Shown here: in pieces, positions 46,101 through 56,417 of the stretch
Layout of the letters: each line of letters starts with the position of its first letter
Numbering within the stretch: the stretch's first letter is position 1
Origin: Eustoma russellianum
Lineage: Eukaryota; Streptophyta; Magnoliopsida; Gentianales; Gentianaceae
Direction: 5' to 3'
Assembly: GCA_036186865.1 (NCBI GenBank)
Contig: AP025055.1
Span: 22,391,865 to 22,455,864 of the forward strand
Length of the DNA stretch: 64,000 nt
Notes under the pieces: model-generated
Database searches by the model: none
Told to the model about the DNA's origin: nothing
The model's input: only the letters and a program-made list of their open reading frames with translations
Program-made: the position numbers and the translations under genes

Positions 46101-47964
46101 AAGAGTCCTTTTTAGTCTAATCTTGCAATAACTTCATAAAAACTCATATCCATCACATGCATGCTTTTCCTAGGACCTTTCAAGTTACAACCAAGGGTTA
46201 ATCTTGCTTAGGCTCACTTAGGTAAATCTTATTTCATCTTAAATCAGCCTCTTACTATATTGCATGTAAGAAAAGACTCCATCTTTGAAAGAATAATCGC
46301 ATTCAAAGCATTGTTCTTAAGGAATCACTAAGATATAATCTTAAACTTAAGATATTCAACTAAAGGTCATATCATAAGAACTTCTAATCATTCAAGCCAC
46401 TAACTCTTCACGTAAATCATGAGAGATTAGTGTATACTTGCCTCTTCAAGCTAAAGTTCTTGTCTTAGCTTGGTTATGGAGTGAGTTGAGTTGGAATCCT
46501 CCTCTTCCTTCACCCTTGGGCATACGGTTTTGAAGATGAGGGAGGGAGAAGGTCAGTCTTCATTCAATAGTGAAAAATAGAGTTTTAATTGAGGCTAAAA
46601 CGTCTTAACCAAGTGGTCTTGGAATGGAGCTTCAAGTGTAGCAAGATAGCACCACCTAAGAGAGTTGAAGACTTTCACCTATTTGAACATGGAGGCCACG
46701 GTTGGGATGAATAAAACATACTTGTGAGCTTCACTATTATGTATGAATATCTACTTAGGAACTTTAGAATGAGACTTACCTAGAGGCTCTTTGAGCTTGA
46801 AGAAGAAGATGGAGTTGAACCTCTTATTCTTGAGGTGGTGGCCGAAAGTTTGGTGGTGGAGGGAGAGGGAATATTTTCTAAGTGTAGTCTTGGTTTTGAT
46901 TGAGAGAAGAATCAAGATGGGACTTGGAAAAGAGTGGTCTTGCAAAATTTAAACTCAAGGGGGCAAGGGAAGGGGGCATCCGGCGGTGGGGAGTCAAAAA
47001 GGGGAAGGGAACAAGGCTTCATGAAAAGGGGAGAAAAGGAGTTTAGGTCTTGTGATGTGTAAGACCTTGTCTTGAATGCCCCATTTTTTATTATTTATTT
47101 TCTTGCATGCATGCTTATTTTAGTCTTAAATATTATTTAATTAGTTAATTTAAGACTTATGTTGGTTAATTGTGGAGGGTTCTAGAATCCTTGAGAGGGC
47201 TTGGCCGAAATGGGGGTCTTTGGAGGCAATTTGGTCATTTCACATTTATCCTATCCCACATTTATATAATTTATACTATTAGTTATTTTATCTAATATGA
47301 TTTTAAATCTTGCTTTGGTGAGGATCAATTAGGCATACATTTATAAAACGAAATTATTTTATGGTTGAGCAAGGCCTCTTGGCCGAATTCTTGGGCTATT
47401 GGGAGGGCAACGTTTGTCTCTTCACACAGTTTATAGTACATTACTTGCATATTTAACACCATACTTATAATATCTAGTTCTTAAGTAGGCTTTTATGTTT
47501 ACTTTTAAAGAGGACTTATTTAGGTTAATCTTTTTCTAAGAAGGAAAATGTTCTAATGTTCATCAATGTCTTGTGGCCGAAAATTACAAGGGCTTGGAGG
47601 TCATTATTGTCTTTTCACTCATTGATTTACTCATATAAATATGATATTGCTCCTAACATCTAATTTATAGTGTAGTTTGTGAGTCTTTCTTTGAGGAAAC
47701 TACTTGGGCTAAACTTCTTATGAAATGTAAATTATTCCAAGATCCTCCAAGGCCCACTAACCGAATTTGCTAAGTCTTGGAGGGCTAGATGGCCATTTCA
47801 CCGCGCTATACGACATCTGTTTGTGTAATTATATTACACCTATCTCAAAGAAAGTTTAGATACAGTACCACTAAGGTAACTTAATAAAATGCAACTTGGA
47901 GAGCTTACTTATTACGTCGCAACATACGGGTCCTAGTTTAGTACGATTTTCGTGGGGTACGACA
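43140..47964 (-). repeat. 5' LTR of copy 4
   Basis: 4825 bp, partner of 36051-40566. Longer mainly through the expanded minisatellite at 43843-44390. It ends GGGTACGACA, followed by the AACAT target duplication. GGCCGAAA is repeated near 46840, 47203 and 47577. No gene. Confidence 0.9.
43843..44390. repeat. 43-bp LTR minisatellite, about 11 units with many small indels
   Basis: Same unit as 36763-37095 but 11-12 copies. Units from about 43980 to 44320 carry unusual insertions (runs of A, extra AC or CCA) that are rare elsewhere in the LTR. The open frame through the array is a repeat artefact. The last unit keeps the CAGACC/GGTCTG pairing (44365-44370 with 44382-44387). Confidence 0.88.
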
Positions 47965-47969
47965 AACAT

Positions 47970-49845
47970 AGTCAAAGTTATCAAGTATTGCTAATCAAGT
48001 GATGCAAGATCTTTCTTCTTGAAAGTTTATGATCCATTCTCTAAAAGTCTTCTAACCACTAAATAACTCTCTATACTGCACACAAAGGCTTCCATGCTTA
48101 TAACGTTTATTCAAGACTGTTTAGGATGTGTCATGGCCGAAAGTTTCTTCTAAAGATAGAAGTCCATAAAATAATCATGTAAGTACTAGAATCATATAAT
48201 TAAAATCTAGCTAGTTCCGTACGTACCCGTCATTCTTATATTTCAACATCGATTTTTCTGATACGAAACACCCTCAGGCCGAGAGTTTCATAACATTTGG
48301 AAGCTCATAAAACCATCATATGAGAACAAGGATCTTGTTATTAAATCCTAGCTAAGTATATGAACCATCATCTTCATACTTAATCATGAATTAATCTTGT
48401 CCAATGTACTCTATGGCCGAGAGTTTCATGTACTTTAACATCAACAAAATTTTCACATAAGAATAAGAATCTTGTAACTAAACTTATCTAAGTACATACG
48501 TCCTCATCATCATGTTTTGTCACAATTAATTCGCCAAGTCATAAAGTCTTCCTCTCTCATCCGAAATTTGTCTAAGTTTAGTCTTGTGCATGGTGATATT
48601 CTACATACAAGTTTCCATTACTTATGCTACATATAAACATAGTCCTTGAACATATTCGCGAATGATCCATTTTTCTTTTAGAAATTACATAGTGGTTTTA
48701 GAAAACACATAAAGAATCCAAAGGATATACTTGCCTTTCTCTTGAATTTAAGTCTTAGCCAGATGATTCCTTATGAATCAACTTGCTTAGGACCTTATTC
48801 TCTTACCTTTGATTGAAGAATGCTCCTCTTGTTCATTTATGGAAGACACAACCAAAAAGGGTAATTAAGAGGGTGAAGTGAGCTACTTAAAAGAAGAACA
48901 CTTAAGAGTTTTGTAGCATCAACTCTTAGTAAAGATCATGCCTTTGAATATTCTTAAGGCTATTTTCCTTCTGCAACTTAGAAAACTTCCTTCCTCTCCT
49001 CCTAGTGATAACCATGGTTTTCTCCACCGAAAAGAGGAACTTGATGAGCAATCATGGAAGGTGCTAGATTGAAATATTGAAATCAGTTCCGAGTGGAACC
49101 TTACTTTGGTTCTTCTTGCTCCTTGGCTTCCTAAATTTTGGTTTCGTGTCTAAAGAAGAAGGGTGTCCTAGCCTTTGTCTTGGAGTAATATTGTGTGATG
49201 AAGAGAGGAAAATTTATCTTCTTCCTCCCTTATAGCGTTCTTGGTTTTGTGGGAGTAGAAATGAGGCTTGAAGACTTTGTTTTCCTCTTTCTTGGAAGAA
49301 GAAGAAAGTGTTGGTTGACACTTGTGGATGAGTGAAGTGTGAACTGTTGGAGAAGATAGGGAAGCTTCCCTTTTTACTAAATATGGCCAGCCAAAAAGGA
49401 AAAGGAGAATACAAGGAAAAAAGCGTGAGTGGAGTTGTTGGGAGAAGGTAAGAATTCGGGAGATTTCATGCATGACATGCATGACAAATTGGAAAAGTCT
49501 TCCAACCTTCTAAAGGCCTCTTCGTCGACTTTTATTTTTTATTTTCTATTTTTACTTATTTCTTCTTCCAAATATCTTTATATGTCTTTTTATTTAATTA
49601 GTGTAAAATTCTTGTGTCTTATTTTAATTTCTTCATATAATTATAAAATGTTAGTTATCGAACTTAGTCGTATGTCGATATATCGAGTAATCTACCATTC
49701 GATCAATGTCCAACGTTACTAGTACGAAATTATAAAATGTCTCGATGTATCGATATTTCAGGGCGTGACCACATTTACTTTTCATTTCCTATTATTTCAT
49801 TTTATTATTTCTTTTCTAATGACTCGAGGATGCAGGTCGTAATAG
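47970..49845 (-). repeat. Element 5 5' LTR, third segment
   Basis: Continues the LTR after copy 4 and aligns with 26160-28037 of the 3' LTR, ending GGTCGTAATA (CA mutated to TA). GGCCGAAA at 48135. No gene. Confidence 0.75.
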
Positions 49846-51040
49846 CCTCACTCATTCAAAAAACTGTCTGATGCATAAACCACACACACCATCCTTTAAA
49901 GTTGTGATCTTTTGAGGTTGTGTGGCAATACTATCATAAGAACCAAAATCTTGCATGCTTCTTCATTGAATTGCAAACTTGGACAAGTAGGTTTTGTATT
50001 TTTAGATCTTAAACTCAGCCACATATAAATCTTGCTACATTGCCTAAAAAGCTACCTTTTTAACGTGTCTTCTTGTTGCTAACGAAGCTTGTTGGTAATC
50101 TTTCATTTTGTGTGCTTAACTTGGTTTGTGTATGATCAAAGGTTTGGTCCTTTGATTGTGGCTTGACTAAAACCCCAACTTTTGTTCAAAACACTAACCT
50201 TGAAAACCCTACTTCCCATACATCCATCCGTACACCTTTTTTCCTACGTAACAAACCATAGTTCTTGAACAAAAACCTACCCTACATACACTCCCTAACC
50301 ACACAACCCACCCCCCTCTCAAGAAACCGAAACCCTAACCCTCACAAAACCCTAGTCGCCCTCCTAATTCAACCAACACCTAACCTTAATTCCCAAAACG
50401 CCTAACCCTAAACAGTCTACACCCCAACCGACCCTCAACCCAAAAAACCACAACAATGCCTCACCATATTATAACCTACAACAACAGAAAACCCTAATTC
50501 AAATAACTACCCCCATGGCCTTTAACTATTTCAAGAACTTTAAGAACCAAACCAAGAAGATTCAATGAAGCAAAAAACAATGCTAGTTGAATGCAGCCCA
50601 CATGTAAAGCTACAAGAAACCAAGGTATTTGTGAAATTAAAATTCTGTCCTTACAAAAAAAAGTTTGTATACAAACGGAAAGGAAAAGACAAAAAAAGAA
50701 AGGAAAAGAAGAGACTGAAAAGGGATTCAAGAGGGGCAAGCAAGGAAACTAAACAAAAGGTTGAAGACTTGTGCTCATCTTGGTTCTTGAATTAAAGGCC
50801 GTATCCTACACTTGAAAACAGCCTTACATTAGCTTCAAAACGACTTAAACCATCCCATAAGGCTTGCATACAATTGGATTAAAAACTTGATTGGACATTA
50901 AGTGCATTAAGTTGGCAAAGTGTAAGATTAATTAAAGATTGCCCAAGGCAACCCCTAGTTTCCCTTTGGCTCAGCCCTTAACGTCATTTTGGTTTCTTTT
51001 GTTTTTGAATCTTAGAAGTGTGTCCAAATTTATTCTTCCT
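49846..51040. other. No gene seen; AT-rich spacer with C-rich patch
   Basis: 50280-50450 is pyrimidine-poor on one strand and contains scattered AACCCTAA words, similar in style to 54960-55080, upstream of the second gag-only copy. I see no protein, RNA gene or clear repeat border. Confidence 0.4.
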
Positions 51041-52864
51041 TGTGTTGCTTTTGCATTGGAAAAAAGTTGGATTCGTTGAAAGACGATTGAGACTTTTTTG
51101 GTGTATTGGCATTACCCTCCAAGAAGTGTTGCTTGCTTTATTATTTCTAACCCTAGATTGGGCCGAAATTCAGTGTGTGATAAAACAATGGAGAGAAAAG
51201 AGTGAGAGAAACAAGAGCTATACACTTGATTTACACTAACATCTAACGTTTTTTGATCTTTGTGTTTGTTTTCCTTTTCTTTTATTTTCTTTGATTTTTG
51301 ATCTCAGGATATACACAGATACCGTTTCTCAATGAGTGGCTATCACTCCCTAAAATTCTCAAGTTTAAATCAAGGGAGCATCGATGAATCAACTTTCGTG
51401 GATAGATTTGAAACTCTAGATGATATGTATTAATTTACCAAACAATTAGAATTTTGACTTAGACATAAAGAAGACCTTAAGGAACAAGTGATTGCTTTAA
51501 TTCTTGCTTGAAAGATGCTGAAGTTTTACATGATATGCGTGACGTTTCTAGTGATTCATCTATATCTATCCATGCTTCACATGTTATTCATACTCAAGTG
51601 CATGATCTTTAAAATGAAACTTATGTTGATTCTCTAGACTTGCATGAAATCATTGGAACTAAATTGCATGAAAATGAATTGCATTTTGCATCTCTTAAAG
51701 TGCATGATATCAATTCCGATTTGCATAAATCCACACTTGAAATTGTGCCAGATAAAGAAACAGAAATGGAAGAAAAAGGTGTCACATATTGTTAATTGCT
51801 TGCATGATCTTGAGCCTAAATCTGAATCTCAAATTTACAAGGGACCCATGGTTGATAGTGATGTAAATTGCATGAACTTGAATTGCATGATTTACATGAA
51901 CTTGATTTAGCTAAAGCTGATGTTGAGACTAACCATTTGCATGAATACTGAGAGACATTTGTTGAGTCATATAGTCTTGGTCATAGAATCCATAATGAAG
52001 CCGTAAATATTCTTGAAAGTGGACCTAAAGTACAGGAAGACGATGGAGACAAATTTGAAGCTGAGAGTAAATAAGAAAGGCAAAAGAATGATACATACGT
52101 GCTTAAAGTTTTGTTGCTAATGAATTCCCATCTTTGTTTGTTTTCACGTTCAAAAGGTTAAGTGAGAAACAATAATGACATGTTGTTTGTTCCTATTCCA
52201 AAATACTAAATTTGCTATTTGTCTTGCGTTTGAAAGTTGTGACATTTCAGCATATATTCTTTTTACAAAATCCTTGGTTTGCCTACCTGTGTCTCTAGGT
52301 CGCCCATTAATTTTGAGCTTACTTGGATTATCTGTGTATTTGATCCAGGAGCATAGACATGCATGTAGATAAGTCTAAATCATGGAGTATTGCTTGATAT
52401 ATATGATGTATTCAATGTTTGGTACTTGTTCAAGCATGTATAGACAGTTGTAGTAATTTCAGGTCACATGAGAATCTAATCGGTTATTGCTGTTTGAATG
52501 AGCCTGAGTTGTTGATACATCCTAAGCATGTGAAAAAGAGACATGACTTGCATAAGCTAGATTTTGTTTCCGTGTAGGGTTAAATGCCTTATTTTTTTAT
52601 TACCATATTGGTATATTATGAGAATTTGATGCAGATTCTATTGTCTCATACACCACATGTTGAGACAAAGCAATAAAAAGTTCAATATAAGATTTGAAGA
52701 TAAAGGGAAGTTTTGTAATGTGTTTAAGTTTCATTCATCTTCACTGTATATATGTTTCCTTATTTTGATATTTGATCTGGGTGGAGATGGAATAAACATG
52801 TTAGTATTCATTATTTTCACACATGTCGTGGCTAAATTTCTCTCCCCATTTGGTGGAGCATTGT
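51041..52864 (+). pseudogene. Gag-only non-autonomous element, copy X1 interior
   Basis: 51074-51400 matches 55100-55430 of copy X2 (shared words GGCATTACCCTCCAAGA and CACTCCCTAAAATTCTCA). A short gag end follows (FETLDDMY, stops, EQVIALILA then TGA at about 51509-51511). In another frame comes a stretch rich in L/V-H-D/E words (VLHDMRD, DLHEIIGTKLHENELHF, KVHDINSDLHK; about 51530-51760). I do not recognise that domain. 52100-52860 has no support for coding. No protease, RT or integrase is present. Confidence 0.5.
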
Positions 52865-52898
52865 ATTCGAGGATGAATCCTTTAGAAGAGGGAGTGAA
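52865..52898 (+). promoter_or_regulatory. Stem-loop and purine tract before the X1 LTR
   Basis: ATTCG-AGGA-TGAAT at 52865-52878, a shorter version of the hairpin before the chromovirus PPTs, then AGAAGAGGGAGTGAA and a TG at 52899. Confidence 0.65.
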
Positions 52899-53999
52899 TG
52901 ATGAGCCCCCGCATGAGCACCCCCACAACTTTATAGATTCATGCATGATTATTTAATGTTTTACATGTCTTAAACAAGATGTAAGGGTTTGTGGCAAGGG
53001 ATGGATAGTCGTTCCATGAATAGTGGCGTTCTGTGGTTTTTCGTCTTTGTTTGTGTGTTTTATAGTGCAGGGGCATTTTTGTCATTTCACTCATTTTAAG
53101 TATTTCACTTGCATGGCATACAGTTTATTGTCATTGATGAAAATGATGCTTGGTGATGTCTTTATTATGAATGGAGCTTAATGGGAGAAGACATGTACTT
53201 GAAGAAGTGTAGGCAAGGCAGTTGATGCTGATTGGAGCAAACTTCGATCGATCATAACTTCTTCATTTCAACTTGGAATGGTATCAATGTTATGCTCAAA
53301 TTCAAGATCTCAAAAAGTTCTACAACATTCATGCAGACATCAAAGGCCAATGCCAAACGTACAAGTCTTTGCAATGCAATAAAGGGTCAAGGCTCAGAAG
53401 GAGACTAAAAGGCTCTCAAGGTTCATACATTTTAGGGAATCATCCCTACATTTTAGGAACTCAAGTATTTGGCAAATCCAAGCTTACAAGGACATTATGG
53501 CCTGCCACCTTAAGCATTAGCAAGTTAGGATATGATTATTTCATGTTTTTGAAAATTACGTAACATGTGAAGTTGTAACGTAGGAGTTTTCATATAGTTG
53601 GAGTTGTAGTTTAGGATTTCTCCATTTAGTTGGTCTTGTGAGTTAAGACTTTTCAATTTAGTTCTTAGGTTTGTTTGCCTATATAAATGGTCCTAGGGTC
53701 GATTTTTGTAAGACATTCCAGCAACACTTCTTCTCTTCAATAAAATTCAGTTTTCTCTCAAGACTTGTGTCTTTTAGGTGTTTCTTGGTTTTTCATAAAA
53801 TTAAGGTTAGCATCCTTAAAGTTTGAGCTAACTTTAAGGAGGTATTTGCCAAGCCTAAACGGAAGAACGTCTTGGAGGACGAATCATTTGCCGAGATCAA
53901 CATTAGTCCCGTTATGGAGTTGCTGCTCAGCCGAAGTGACCTAGAAGGAAAGAAGGAGGGAGGTTACCACCCCTTTTTGCCAACCCTTGAAGGTAAGTT
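52899..53999 (+). repeat. Probable 3' LTR of X1, with TATA box and poly(A) signal
   Basis: Begins TGATGAGCCCCC after the purine tract. It contains CTATATAAAT at 53680 and AATAAA at 53739, spaced as in an LTR promoter and R region. The right border is uncertain. Confidence 0.55.
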
Positions 54000-54960
54000 T
54001 TAAGGAAAAGATCCGAGCTTGCACGAGGATTCACATCAATTACAATACAAATTGATGATGCAAATCAAAATCGATGCGATGCAATTTCCAAAAGTCAGTT
54101 CCAATTTCCAAATCTAGTTTCACATATTTGTACGATGCAATGCAATTTTCAATGTGATATCCAAATCCAAATACGATACGCAGTTCCAAACCGGTCCAAA
54201 TACCAATGTTCAATATCTGAGTCCAATTCTGCATGATATTAAAACCAAAACGATTTTTGATGCGATGGCTATAACACTTTCCTTACAAATAACTTATGTC
54301 GCAAGACTTATGAATTGATTCCCCAATAAGCAAACATACTATAGACACTCTGTCTCATACCAGGTCATTATGTCTATAGCGCCAAATATACATACCTTTA
54401 CACCTTGTCCTAGACCAGCTAGTTACGCTGATGGCCAAAAATGCATACAAAAACACTGTCCCAAACGAGGTAGTTATATCTACAGAGATCGATAACAAAT
54501 ATGCAAATAGAAACCTTTCCCCAAACGATGTAGTTGCATTTGCAGCTCTCAATAACAAATATGCATAGGGAAACCCTGTCCCAGACGAAGAGTTACATCT
54601 ACGGCACTCGATAAATAGGAATCAACCCAGCTTATAGATATATATGTAAGGGTGAATTTTCCAAAATATGCGATGCGTAATTCCAAAACAATTTCCAAAT
54701 TTTGATACGATTTTCCAAATACTATTACAATGTTGATTTTTCAAAACAATTTCCGTTCGATATTTTAAATATTTTCCAAACAATAAAGTCCAATCAATTC
54801 CAATCGCACCTAAATACAAATACATAATGTCCAATACGATGAAATATCAAATTCTGATTTTCAATGTCGTCATAACCACCACTCATGTGTACATATATAT
54901 GTATACATGTCCACGCTTATATATGTGTATATACACATATATGCATACATGCACCTCCCT
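54000..54960. repeat. Unassigned repeat with tandem units of about 65-70 bp
   Basis: 54345-54615 has about four units sharing CCCTGTCCCAGACGA, GTAGTTATATCTACAG and ATAACAAATATGCATA. The flanks are rich in CAATTTCCAAAT words. It resembles an LTR minisatellite block, but I cannot place LTR ends. (TA/CA) runs at 54890-54950. Confidence 0.5.
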
Positions 54961-56148
54961 CGGTCCATTTTCCCTTCCAATTTAACACCCAACTCACCTC
55001 ACCTCTCACTCAACACCCTCAGTCCACACTCCCAGCCCCACAAGAACCGTCCCCACCCTAGCTCCCTCGGCCGTGTCCCTCCTCATCGATTGGAACTATT
55101 TTGGTGTTTTGGCATTACCCTCCAAGATTGGTTTCTTGCTTTAAGTGTTTCTAATCCATGACTGGGCCGAGAGACAAGTTTTGAGTGTGCGTGAAAATAT
55201 TGAGAGAAAAGAGTGAAGGAAACAAGAGATATACACTTGATTTTCAACCAAAGTCATATGTGTGTTTGGTCTTTGTTTTAGTTTTCTTTTTTTCTTTTGT
55301 TTCTCTTTTAGTTTTTAATTTTTTCTTTTTTTCTCTTATTTTTAATCTCATGTTATATCATGTATAACGTATCTCAAAGTGTGACTAGCACTCCCTAAAA
55401 TTCTCATGTTAAATCCGGGGAGCATGGAAAACTCATCCTTCTTGGGTAACTACAACTTGGTTAATACCATATGAGGAATGAAGTGCTTCAAAGGACCTTG
55501 ACAAGCTCAAACGGCGTATGCATCACTTGGCCTATCCAATGTCATATGGGTAAGTGATTGGCAAAATAAGGTACCCACGTATCAATCCTATTCTCAAACT
55601 CATCTAACCGCACGACAATATTATGATGAACTGTTAGATGGTTTGTATAAAGTTCACATTGATGAACCCGAGGAATTGCTTATGCTTAGGTTCTTTGCTG
55701 GTTTAAATAGACCAATTCTCGATGAGATGGTGCATGTAGGATTTGAAACCCTAGATGATATGTATTATTTTGCAAAACGGGTAGAATTGTACTTAGATAT
55801 AGAAGAACCAAAGGAACAAGTGATTTCATTAATTCTTCCTTGAATGATGCTAAAGTTTTACATAATGTGCGTGAAGTTTGTACCTATTCTTCTATTTCTA
55901 CAAATGAATGTCATGCTGCAAAAAATGAATTGCATGAAACCTGAGAGTTATCTGAGTTCTCTAGCAATGCTTCTAGCGTGCTTAATGATAAAGTCATGCA
56001 TGATGTTGTTGAGATTGATATGCATGAGAAAGTTGTTGAAAATCCTTTGGCTGCACATGATTTAGGTGTTGATAACATAGATGAACTTAAGGAAGATGTG
56101 TTGCATGATCAAAGTCTTAGCTTGTAGCTATTGATTTGCATGACTTAA
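54961..56148 (+). pseudogene. Gag-only non-autonomous element, copy X2
   Basis: Better gag than X1: YDELLDGLYKVHIDEPEELL then MLRFFAGLNRPILDEMVHVG and FETLDDMYYFAKRVELYLD (about 55625-55800), resembling Retrotrans_gag C-terminal regions. It ends at a TGA at 55841-55843, in the same place as X1. The next frame (minus one) continues DAKVLHNVREV and later VMHDVVEIDMHEKVVE and VLHDQSLSL. An upstream non-coding block (54960-55440) matches X1. The copy stops abruptly at about 56148. Confidence 0.55.
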
Positions 56149-56417
56149 TGTTATGACCATGTCCGTTAGGGCACAAAGGAAAAAAAAGGATTTATAAAGA
56201 TATAAAAAGAAAAATAAAACATCCTAAACTTAATAGAAATTACCTAAACCTAAAATACCTACCTATATCTACATATGGCTAACAAAAAAATTTGAACCGC
56301 ATTAGTTCCCCCCCCAACAGCGGCTCTCACACCAGCCGAAGAAAAAAAGGGACGTCCAGCACTCCAGCGGCAGCAACTGAAGGGGCAAAAGATATTTCCC
56401 CTATAGTTAAATAAATA
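56149..56417. other. No gene seen; short unassigned spacer
   Basis: A-rich on the plus strand, with a C(9) run near 56310. It lies between the X2 break and the LINE-c 3' end. No feature is supportable. Confidence 0.4.

Larger units (their letters stand above)
36051..47964 (-). mobile_element. Copy 4: complete LTR-to-LTR chromovirus with decayed interior
   Basis: Two long LTRs (36051-40566 and 43140-47964) flank an interior of 2573 bp with PPT, degenerate pol, degenerate gag and PBS, all minus strand. A perfect 5-bp target-site duplication AACAT lies at 36046-36050 and 47965-47969. The element sits inside the 5' LTR of element 5: the two sides join to match 26141-26160. The interior is too short and too broken to code, while the LTRs are still very similar to each other. 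Confidence 0.9.
26037..49845 (-). mobile_element. Element 5: LARD-like LTR element with nested insertions
   Basis: On the minus strand: 5' LTR (49845 down to 30486, broken by copy 4 and LINE-b), PBS (30483-30472), an interior of about 2.4 kb without recognisable gag or pol, PPT and stem-loop (28075-28038), and a partial 3' LTR (28037-26037). The two LTRs align well across 26041-28037 against 35931-36050 plus 47970-49845. The absence of coding sequence with intact PBS and PPT defines a large retrotransposon derivative, which would need proteins from a coding relative. Confidence 0.72.

Noticed and set aside
50300..50420. AACCCTAACCCT-like words suggesting telomeric repeat
   Set aside because: Only a few scattered copies in pyrimidine/A-rich text, with no tandem array.
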